Assembly (NCBI GenBank): GCA_025965795.1
Contig: JAOPWH010000229.1
Coordinates: 1-40,561 of the forward strand
Origin: Blastococcus sp.
GTDB taxonomy: Bacteria > Actinomycetota > Actinomycetes > Mycobacteriales > Geodermatophilaceae
DNA length: 40,561 nucleotides
Direction of reading: 5' to 3'
Numbering within the stretch: position 1 is the first letter of the stretch; each line of letters opens with the position of its first letter. A program made the translations under genes and the position numbers. The notes under the pieces are model-generated. The model had not been told where the DNA came from and did no database searches. It worked only from the letters and a program-made list of their open reading frames with translations. Below are positions 34,233 to 40,561 of the stretch, piece by piece.

Positions 34233-35381
34233 TTACTCGCGAGGCGCCACCTGGAGTATCCGATCCGACCCGTCGCCGTTGTCCGTCGTCACGTACACGT
34301 CGCCGTCCGTGCCTCGGACGACGCTCCGCAGCCGACCCCGGGAACCGTCGAGCTCGGGCAGCCGGAACTGCTCCTCCAGCGCTCCCGCAGGGTCGAGGCG
34401 CAACGCGAGGACCCCCTGCGCCTTGAGCAGCCCGATCAGCAGCAGCCCGTCGTAGCTCCCCCACTGCTCGCCGTCGACGAAGGTCGCGCCGCTGGTGGCC
34501 AGCGTGCGCTCACCCGAGGACCAGACGGCGGGCACGGCGCCGGCGATGTCGGGATCGGTCATCGGCACGCTCTCGTCGTAGGTCCCGGAGCCGACCGGGT
34601 CCCACCCGAAGTTGGCTCCGGACCGCAGCAGGTTCACCTCGTCGTCCCGGTCCGGTCCGTGCTCCACGGAGAACACCTGCCCCGTGCCGGGCCGCACCGC
34701 CAGTCCCTGCACGTTGCGGTGGCCGATGGTCCAGACGACCACCTCGCCGGTGTCGGGGTCGGCGCGCAACACCTTTCCGGCGAGCGACTCCGGGTTCTGC
34801 GGATTGGTGCCCAGGGCGTTGTCCCCGGTGCCGATCAGCAACGCTCCGTCCGGCGCGAACCGCAGCCGGCAGCCGCCGTGCCGGCCCGCCTGCTGGTTGA
34901 CCGGGATCCCCCCGACCAGCGGGTCCGCGACCCGGGTGGCGGCGCTCCAGTCGGCGGTCACGGTCCAGGCGACGACGGCGATCGACCTGCCGCCGTCGTC
35001 CGCCTGCTTCCCCTGGCAGCTGTAGAGACGCCGGTTGCCGGCGAAGTCGGGATCCAGTTCCAGGCCCATGAGCCCCGTCTCGCCCTGGGCGTAGAGGTCG
35101 TCGAAGTCGGCTCGGAGCGGTCGGACGGTCCCGTCGGGCAGCACTGCGGTGAAGCCACCGGCGCGTTCGTCGAACAGCAGCGTCCCGTCCGCGGCCTGGA
35201 CGACGTCCCAGGGATGGTCGAGCCCGTCGGCGACCACGGTGACGTCCAGGGCAGGTGCCCGGGACGACGGGGACGCGGACGGCCCGCCCTGCCCGGCGTC
35301 GTCCCCGGCGGTGCAGGAGGCGCTCACGGCACCGAGCGAGAGGAGCAGCACGACGAGGCGGACTCGCGGGGCAGCCGTCAT
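34233..35381 (-). CDS. PQQ-dependent glucose/sorbosone dehydrogenase-like lipoprotein
   Basis: The 382-residue lipoprotein (lipobox VSASC, Cys23) is a six-bladed beta-propeller of the glucose/sorbosone dehydrogenase family, whose members oxidise sugars with PQQ. Family stretches are DGLDHPWDVVQAADGTLLFDERAG, TGLMGLELDPDFAGNRRLY, RLRFAPDGALLIGTGDN and IGHRNVQGLAVRPGTG, plus SVEHGPDRDDEVNLL with the Ca/PQQ-site residues. Such proteins face the outside of the cell. PQQ biosynthesis genes are not in the window, so the cofactor is unproven. It lies 18 nt after the flavin monooxygenase on the same strand, so the two may be co-transcribed. Confidence 0.88.
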   Translation of the reverse strand: MTAAPRVRLVVLLLSLGAVSASCTAGDDAGQGGPSASPSSRAPALDVTVVADGLDHPWDVVQAADGTLLFDERAGGFTAVLPDGTVRPLRADFDDLYAQGETGLMGLELDPDFAGNRRLYSCQGKQADDGGRSIAVVAWTVTADWSAATRVADPLVGGIPVNQQAGRHGGCRLRFAPDGALLIGTGDNALGTNPQNPESLAGKVLRADPDTGEVVVWTIGHRNVQGLAVRPGTGQVFSVEHGPDRDDEVNLLRSGANFGWDPVGSGTYDESVPMTDPDIAGAVPAVWSSGERTLATSGATFVDGEQWGSYDGLLLIGLLKAQGVLALRLDPAGALEEQFRLPELDGSRGRLRSVVRGTDGDVYVTTDNGDGSDRILQVAPRE

Positions 35382-35399
35382 GTCCCCAGCATTCCCGCG

Positions 35400-36980
35400 T
35401 CAGCCGCGGCCGGTCACCCTCCGGAGCACGGCGTCGGCGTCCTCCGGCGCGACGTCCCCGGTCCACGCGACGAACTGGTCGGGGCGCACGAGGATCAGCC
35501 GGGTCCCGTAGGCCTCCCGCCCGTCCGCGAAGGTGTCATTGACCACGGTCAGCGGCACCCGCCTCGCCCCGGCCGCGGCCACGAACGCTTCGACGGCGTC
35601 GTCGGGCGCGTCCAGCGTCACCAGGGTGAACCCCCGCCCCAGCTCCTCGAACACGTTGCGGCCCGAGGAGAGCGGCTGCGGCGGGAGGTGGTGCCCGGCT
35701 CGCGCCTCGAACGTGTGGGTACCGTGCGCGCTCGTCTCGCCGCCGGGCGGTCCCACGACCACCGGGGAGCCCTCGTAGTTCGGCTCGAAGTCCCGCAGCC
35801 GCCGACCGAAGCCCTTGGTCTGTTCCTCGAACCCGCGGGCGAACTCCTCCCGGTCGCGGTCGGGGCTGTACTGCCCGAGGAACGCGCGGTCGTCGCGGAT
35901 CCAGCCGCCGATGATGTCCTCGCCGACGCCGCGGAACACCGGCTGCCGCTCCTCGCTGTAGGACTCGAGGAGCGCGTCGCCGCCCCAGCCGTCCAGGACG
36001 GCCGCGAGTTTCCAGCCGAGGTTGACGGCGTCCTCGAGGCCGTTGTTGAGGCCGAAGCCGCCGTAGGGCGGATGGGTGTGCGCGGCGTCGCCGGCGATGA
36101 AGGCACGCCCGGCGCGGTACCGCGTCGCCACCTGGACGCGCAGGTCCCAGAAGCCGACGTGGTCGACCTCGCAGGCGAACTCGAACCCGGCCGCCCGGTA
36201 GAGCAGTTCGGTCACGTCCAGCTCGTCGGGCCTGGTGCCGCGCGGGACGGGGGCGTGGAAGAAGAACCCCTCGCCGACGTCGACCCGCCCGAAGAACATC
36301 CAGTAGCCCTCGAGGTCGGGATGCATGACCCGGTAGGTGGACCGGTCGGGGAACCGCTTCAGCGCCTCGTGCAGTTCCGCGGAGCGGAAGACGACCAGCG
36401 CGACCAGTTCCTCGAAGTCGGTGCCCGTGCGCTCGATGTCGGTCTGCTCGCGCACGACGGAGTGTCCGCCGTCGCAGCCGACGACGTACTCGCCCTCGAT
36501 CTCCTCCCGGCCGCCGTCCTGCTCGATCACGACCCGAGCGCCGTCGGCGTCCTGCGTCACGGAGGTGGCGGTCCACCCCACGAAGGTGTCGGCGGTGCCG
36601 AGCTCGGCCAACCGGCGGCGGAGCACCTCCTCGGTGCGGTACTGCGGGAGGCGCTCGTTGGCCTGGAAGTAGTAGGCCTGGACGAGTTCCCGGGCAGGTG
36701 GCGCGTGCCAGAACTCGCCCAGGAGGCTCTCGTAGACGGTGACCTGGCCGATGGGGTGACCGGTCGGCATGGCGCGCGCGGCGCGGATCTGGTCGGCCAC
36801 GCCCCAGGACCAGCAGTGCTCCATCGTGCGCTGGGAGAGGCCCTGCCCCTTGGGGATGCCGGACAGCCGCGTGCGACGCTCGATGACCGCACAGGAGATC
36901 CCGCGCACCCCGAGGTCGACGGCGAGGCCGACGCCCACGGGCCCGCCGCCCACGATGACGACCTGGTACCGCTTGCCCAT
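35400..36980 (-). CDS. FAD-dependent aromatic-ring hydroxylase (PheA/TfdB-type monooxygenase)
   Basis: The 526-residue group A flavoprotein monooxygenase has VVIVGGGPVGVGLAVDLG (FAD-binding GxGxxG, residues 8-25), the DG motif CDGGHSVVRE, and GDAAHTHPPYGGFGLNNGLEDAVNLGWKLA, the second FAD motif. The C-terminal thioredoxin-like domain (DFEP... RLILVRPDQFVAWTGDVAPED) is that of phenol/polyketide hydroxylases. It uses NAD(P)H and O2 to hydroxylate an aromatic or related substrate. Start ATG 36980 follows GGGGAGAG; an upstream extension to 37064 would run through the FadR-like palindrome and is rejected. Confidence 0.9.
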   Translation of the reverse strand: MGKRYQVVIVGGGPVGVGLAVDLGVRGISCAVIERRTRLSGIPKGQGLSQRTMEHCWSWGVADQIRAARAMPTGHPIGQVTVYESLLGEFWHAPPARELVQAYYFQANERLPQYRTEEVLRRRLAELGTADTFVGWTATSVTQDADGARVVIEQDGGREEIEGEYVVGCDGGHSVVREQTDIERTGTDFEELVALVVFRSAELHEALKRFPDRSTYRVMHPDLEGYWMFFGRVDVGEGFFFHAPVPRGTRPDELDVTELLYRAAGFEFACEVDHVGFWDLRVQVATRYRAGRAFIAGDAAHTHPPYGGFGLNNGLEDAVNLGWKLAAVLDGWGGDALLESYSEERQPVFRGVGEDIIGGWIRDDRAFLGQYSPDRDREEFARGFEEQTKGFGRRLRDFEPNYEGSPVVVGPPGGETSAHGTHTFEARAGHHLPPQPLSSGRNVFEELGRGFTLVTLDAPDDAVEAFVAAAGARRVPLTVVNDTFADGREAYGTRLILVRPDQFVAWTGDVAPEDADAVLRRVTGRG

Positions 36981-36997
36981 GGCTCTCCCCGAATCCT

Positions 36998-37008
36998 TGG
37001 TCAGACCA
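36998..37008. promoter_or_regulatory. FadR/GntR-type operator-like palindrome (TGGTCAGACCA)
   Basis: This perfect 11-bp palindrome TGGTC-A-GACCA lies 18 nt upstream of the monooxygenase start. TGGTnnnACCA is the recognition pattern of FadR-family GntR repressors. Such a site at a catabolic monooxygenase promoter suggests substrate-inducible control, but no GntR gene is in the window. Confidence 0.5.
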
Positions 37009-37033
37009 TTGGACCTAACCACATGGAACGGGC

Positions 37034-38101
37034 TCAGCTGGTACGGGTGACCACGTAGTCGCACAGCGCGGACAGCGCGTCCCGGACGTCCCCGGCCGGA
37101 ACCGCGTGCAGCCGGGCACGGGCCCGGTCCGCGTACTGCCCCAGCACCTCGGTGGCGCGGGCCAGCGAGGTCGAGGTCCGGAGCAGCGCGAGGGCCTCCG
37201 CGTGGTCGGCGTCGTCGGTGACCGGCGCGGACACGAGTTCCCGGAGCCGCGCATCGGCCGGGTCGTCGGCGGCGAGCGCGAACAGCACCGGCAGGGTCGC
37301 GATGCCCTCGCGCAGGTCGGTGCCGGGCGACTTCCCGGACGCGCCGCCCTCGCTGACGATGTCGAGGAGGTCGTCGGAGAGCTGGAAGGCCACCCCCACC
37401 TCCTCGGCGAACGCGGTCAGCGCCGACACCAGGGGCTCGGCGGCGCCGGCGAAACCCGCGCCGAACCGGGCGGAGGTCGCGACCAGTGAGCCGGTCTTGT
37501 CGGCGAGGACGGCGAGATGGTGGGCGACCGGGTCCTCACCGGGCTGCGGGCCCACGGTCTCGCGGATCTGTCCGGTCACCAGCCGCTCGAAGGTGCGCGC
37601 CTGGATCCGAACCGCCTGCGGGCCGAGGTCGGCCACGAGGTCCGACGCGCGGGCGAACAGCAGGTCGCCGGTGAGGATCGCGACGCTGTTGCTCCACCGG
37701 CTGTTGGCGCTGGGTGCACCCCGGCGCACGGCGGCCTCGTCCATCACGTCGTCGTGGTACAGCGTCGCGAGGTGGGTCAGCTCGCAGACGACCGCGGCCT
37801 GCGTCACCTCGGGAACGGATGCGTCACCGAGCTGGGCGGCCAGCAGCGCGAGCATGGGCCGGAAGCGCTTTCCGCCGGCGGCCATCAGGTGACCGGCGGC
37901 CTCGCGTACGAACGGGTGCTCGCTGCCGACCGCGGCGGTCAGTGCCACCTCGACTCGGGCCAGCCCCTCGGCCAGGGACAGGCCCAGCTCTCCCTCGGGC
38001 AGCCAGGGGCCGATGGTCGAGGCAGGCGTGGAGCCCCGGTGCCAGACCGCGGGCCGCGCCTCAGCAGGAGTGCCGTCGATTTCGGCACGGGCTCCGGTCA
38101 T
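37034..38101 (-). CDS. All-trans polyprenyl diphosphate synthase
   Basis: The 355-residue trans-prenyltransferase joins isopentenyl units onto an allylic diphosphate. It shows GGKRFRP near 75, the first Asp-rich motif in LYHDDVMDEA (DDxxD) and the second in QLSDDLLDIVSE; GQ at the start of the GQIRETVGP segment and the KT in DKTGSLVAT are also conserved. The about 30-residue leader is variable. Because the gene overlaps nuoN by one base (TGATG) and follows complex I genes, the likely product is the side chain of menaquinone, the quinone that complex I reduces; chain length cannot be read from the sequence by eye. Confidence 0.9.
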   Translation of the reverse strand: MTGARAEIDGTPAEARPAVWHRGSTPASTIGPWLPEGELGLSLAEGLARVEVALTAAVGSEHPFVREAAGHLMAAGGKRFRPMLALLAAQLGDASVPEVTQAAVVCELTHLATLYHDDVMDEAAVRRGAPSANSRWSNSVAILTGDLLFARASDLVADLGPQAVRIQARTFERLVTGQIRETVGPQPGEDPVAHHLAVLADKTGSLVATSARFGAGFAGAAEPLVSALTAFAEEVGVAFQLSDDLLDIVSEGGASGKSPGTDLREGIATLPVLFALAADDPADARLRELVSAPVTDDADHAEALALLRTSTSLARATEVLGQYADRARARLHAVPAGDVRDALSALCDYVVTRTS

Positions 38102-39639
38102 CAGCCGACGAATCTAGCCGCACTCCCGGCGAGGTCGAGCACCGACCCGGGAACGATGCCCAGCGCCAGGGTCGCGGTCGCGGTCACCGCAAGCACGATG
38201 GTCGTGGGCAGACCGGGCACCCCGACCGTCGGGCCGTCCGTGGCCGGCTGCGAGAAGTACATGAGCACGATGACCCGCAGGTAGAAGAACGCCGCCACCG
38301 CGCTGGCCAGCAGGGCCACCAGGGCCAGCGGCCACGCGCCCGCCTCGATCGCCGCCCGGAAGACCGCGAACTTCCCGGTGAAGCCGGCGGTGAGCGGGAT
38401 TCCCGCCAGAGCGAGGAGGAAGAGCGTCATGACGGCCGCGGTCAGCGGTGACCTCGACGCCAGTCCCGCCCACTGGGAGAGGTGGCCGGCCTCTCCGTCG
38501 CCGTCCCGTACCAGGGTGAGGACGGCGAAGGCGCCGATCGTGGTCAGCCCGTAGGTGAGCAGGTAGAACATCGTGGCCGCGAGGCCGGAGCCGCCGCCCT
38601 CGGCGTTCATGCCGATGACGCCGGTCAGCAGGAAGCCCGCGTGCGCGATGGACGAGTAGGCCAGCATCCGCTTCAGGTCGGTCTGCGTCAGCCCGAGGAC
38701 GGCGCCCACGATCATGGAGACGATCGCGATGCCGTAGATGAGGGGTCGCCAGGTCCACTCGCTGGTGCCGAAGGCGACGTAGAGGAGCCGCAGGATGGCG
38801 CCGAACGCGGCCACCTTCGTGCAGGCGGCCATGAAGGCGGTGACCGGCGTCGGGGCGCCCTCGTAGACGTCCGGCGTCCAGGTGTGGAACGGCGCGACGC
38901 TGGCCTTGAACAGCAGCCCGACCACGAGCAGCGCCAGGCCCAGCACGAGGAGGGTGCCGTTTCCGTCGGCGACGGCGGCGGAGCGGATGTCGCTCAGCCG
39001 GACGCTACCGACCGCGCCGTAGACCAGCGCCAGACCGTAGAGGAAGAACGCCGAGGCGAACGCGCCCAGCAGGAAGTACTTGACCGCCGCCTCCTGGGAG
39101 AGCAGCCGGCGGCGGCGGGCCATGCCGCAGATCAGGTAGAGCGGGAGGCTGAGCACCTCGAGCGCGACGAACATGACCAGCAGGTCGTTCGCGGCGGTGA
39201 ACAGCATCATGCCGCCGATGGCGAACGTGGCCAGCGGATAGACCTCGGTCTGCACCTGGGTCGAGACGGCCAGCTCACGGTCGCGCGGACTGCCCACCGG
39301 CACGGCGGCCGAGGCCACGAACGCCGACCGGGCCGGGTCCAGCGAACGCTCGGCGAAGAGCAGGATGGCCAGGGCTCCGAGGCCGGCGATGGTGGCCTGC
39401 AGGAACAGTCCCGCGCCGTCGACGGCCAGCGCACCGCCGGCGGTGATCTCCCGGTGCCCGGCCAGCAGGATGGTGGAGACCAGGGCGCCCACCGTGCCGA
39501 CCAGCGCGACCGCCACCTGGACGGGATGGCGGTGCTCCCGCGGCGCGAACGCCTCGACGAGCACCCCGATGCTGGCCGCCACGAAGACGAACAGCAGCGG
39601 CGCCAGCGCCGCGAGCGAGATGTCAGGGGCCTCGATCAT
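38101..39639 (-). CDS. nuoN: NADH-quinone oxidoreductase subunit N
   Basis: The 512-residue antiporter-like subunit of complex I translocates protons. It has about 14 transmembrane segments and the Mrp/Nuo core: RRRLLSQEAAVKYFLLGAFASAF (with the conserved Lys), FKASVAPFHTWTPDVYEGAPTPVTAF (residues about 245-270), and DLKRMLAYSSIAHAGFLL. The length is normal. It overlaps nuoM by one base (TGATG) on one side and the prenyl synthase on the other, and so ends the nuo operon. Confidence 0.96.
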   Translation of the reverse strand: MIEAPDISLAALAPLLFVFVAASIGVLVEAFAPREHRHPVQVAVALVGTVGALVSTILLAGHREITAGGALAVDGAGLFLQATIAGLGALAILLFAERSLDPARSAFVASAAVPVGSPRDRELAVSTQVQTEVYPLATFAIGGMMLFTAANDLLVMFVALEVLSLPLYLICGMARRRRLLSQEAAVKYFLLGAFASAFFLYGLALVYGAVGSVRLSDIRSAAVADGNGTLLVLGLALLVVGLLFKASVAPFHTWTPDVYEGAPTPVTAFMAACTKVAAFGAILRLLYVAFGTSEWTWRPLIYGIAIVSMIVGAVLGLTQTDLKRMLAYSSIAHAGFLLTGVIGMNAEGGGSGLAATMFYLLTYGLTTIGAFAVLTLVRDGDGEAGHLSQWAGLASRSPLTAAVMTLFLLALAGIPLTAGFTGKFAVFRAAIEAGAWPLALVALLASAVAAFFYLRVIVLMYFSQPATDGPTVGVPGLPTTIVLAVTATATLALGIVPGSVLDLAGSAARFVG

Positions 39640-40561
39640 CAGTCGGTCCCTCCGGAACCCGTGGGGGCTGCACCGATGTCGCTCATGGTGGCGGCGACGG
39701 CCGGCTCGATCAGGTTGAGCAGCGGCTGCGGGTACACGCCGAGGACGAGGATCAGCGCGACCAGCGGCGTCACCACCGCGAGCTCACGCCGGCTGAGGTC
39801 GGAGACCCGGAGAGCGGCGCGGGACGGGGCGGCCGCGACCGCCGTGGCGCCGCCCCCGACCGGAACCGGATCGAGGACCGACTCCTGCAGCAGGACTCCG
39901 GCCGGCGGCCCGTGCATCGTCCGCTGGTACATCAGCAGGATGTACAGCGCGGCCAGGATGATCCCGACGGTCGCGATGATGGTGAACACCGGCCGCGTCG
40001 GGAACGAGCCGATCAGCACCAGGAACTCGCTGACGAAGCTGTTGGTCCCCGGCAGCGCGAGCGACGCCAGCCCGGCGAGGAGGAAGACCCCGGCCAGGAT
40101 CGGCGCCTTGGCCGCCATACCGCCGTAGTCGCGGATCTGCCGCGATCCCCCGCGGGCGATGAGCATGCCCACGACGATGAACAGCAGGCCGGTGGCGATG
40201 CCGTGGTTGAACATGTAGAGCACCGCGCCGGTGCCCGCCTCCGTGGTGAAGGCGAAGATGCCGAGGGCGATGAAGACGAAGTGCGAGATCGACGTGTAGG
40301 CCACCAGCCGCTTCATGTCGCTCTGCCCCATCGCCAGCAGCGCCGCATACAGGATCCCGGCCACGGCCAGCACGAGCACGTAGGGCGCGAAGAACCGCGA
40401 GGCGTCGGGGAACAGCGGCAGGCAGTACCGCAGGAAGCCGAAGGTGCCGACCTTGTCCAGGACGCCGACCAGCAGCACCGCGCTGCCGATGGGCGCCTCG
40501 GAACCGGAGTCGGGCAGCCAGGTGTGGAAGGGCACCAGCGGCGCCTTGATCGCGAAGGCGA
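39639..40561 (-). CDS. nuoM: NADH-quinone oxidoreductase subunit M (5' end cut by window)
   Basis: This is the C-terminal part (about 307 residues) of the second antiporter-like complex I subunit. Visible are FAIKAPLVPFHTWLPDSGSE at the window edge (the conserved Lys, then TM-loop), LAMGQSDMKRLVAYTSISHF (the conserved Lys-Arg of the discontinuous helix), GVFLLAGLASLALPGTNSF and SEFLVLIGSF, and a long tail of about 70 residues (after MYQRTMHGP) rich in Ala and Gly. Such C-terminal stretches vary among actinobacteria. The frame is open at 40561, so the start lies outside. Confidence 0.96.
   Translation of the reverse strand, partial: AFAIKAPLVPFHTWLPDSGSEAPIGSAVLLVGVLDKVGTFGFLRYCLPLFPDASRFFAPYVLVLAVAGILYAALLAMGQSDMKRLVAYTSISHFVFIALGIFAFTTEAGTGAVLYMFNHGIATGLLFIVVGMLIARGGSRQIRDYGGMAAKAPILAGVFLLAGLASLALPGTNSFVSEFLVLIGSFPTRPVFTIIATVGIILAALYILLMYQRTMHGPPAGVLLQESVLDPVPVGGGATAVAAAPSRAALRVSDLSRRELAVVTPLVALILVLGVYPQPLLNLIEPAVAATMSDIGAAPTGSGGTD

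Noticed and set aside
34203-37058. 951-codon plus-strand frame opposite the sugar-dehydrogenase and monooxygenase genes
   Set aside because: It spans two well-supported minus-strand genes and has no domain of its own.

Overview
The window is high-GC DNA with dense, mostly GTG/ATG-started genes and many 1-4 nt gene overlaps. It comes from an actinobacterium, probably a member of the Geodermatophilaceae or a close relative (inference from base composition and gene order; nothing here names the species). Most of it reads as ordinary chromosome. One block of about 16.4 kb, 12897-29322, reads as an integrated island.

Left part (1-6214, mostly minus strand). In transcription order this is tRNA-Thr, tRNA-Met, rpmG, hadA, hadB, an M1-peptidase-like lipoprotein, (an aspartate aminotransferase on the opposite strand), tRNA-Trp, secE and nusG. 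This is the thrT-metT-rpmG2-hadA-hadB-hadC-trpT-secE-nusG block known from Mycobacterium, with the lipoprotein and the aminotransferase where hadC would be. A membrane-bound GGDEF/EAL protein follows (6215-8740), with a degenerate cyclase site and an intact phosphodiesterase site. Upstream of it lies a 20-codon gene for a repeat peptide, with its own strong ribosome site and hairpin.

Middle (9246-12917). A translationally coupled pair encodes a small helical protein and a large helical protein and resembles type VII secretion substrates. Opposite it is a TadE/TadG-like pseudopilin gene. A cluster of DnaA-box-like nonamers lies between them. tRNA-Tyr and yajQ follow.

Island (12897-29322). The last codons of yajQ are repeated, 26 of 28 bases identical, at 29295-29322. 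A frameshifted tyrosine-recombinase C-terminus lies just inside the left copy. Between the repeats are a fused peptide ABC ATPase, two permeases and a double Lrp/AsnC regulator (minus strand). Divergent from these are an M20 aminoacylase, a peptide-binding lipoprotein, an amidohydrolase and its catalytically dead paralogue, an SDR, an M20 carbamoylase-type hydrolase, a prolidase-like amidohydrolase, a second SDR and an aspartate ammonia-lyase. Together they look like an uptake-and-degradation module for a peptide-like or N-acylated amino-acid compound that ends in aspartate, fumarate and ammonia; the substrate is unknown.

Right part (29439-40561). This is core energy metabolism: htpX, 2-oxoacid:ferredoxin oxidoreductase korA-korB with a strong terminator, a secreted protein of unknown function, a glucose/sorbosone-dehydrogenase-like lipoprotein, a flavin monooxygenase with a FadR-type palindrome upstream, a polyprenyl diphosphate synthase (probably for the menaquinone tail), and nuoN and nuoM of complex I, the last cut by the window edge.
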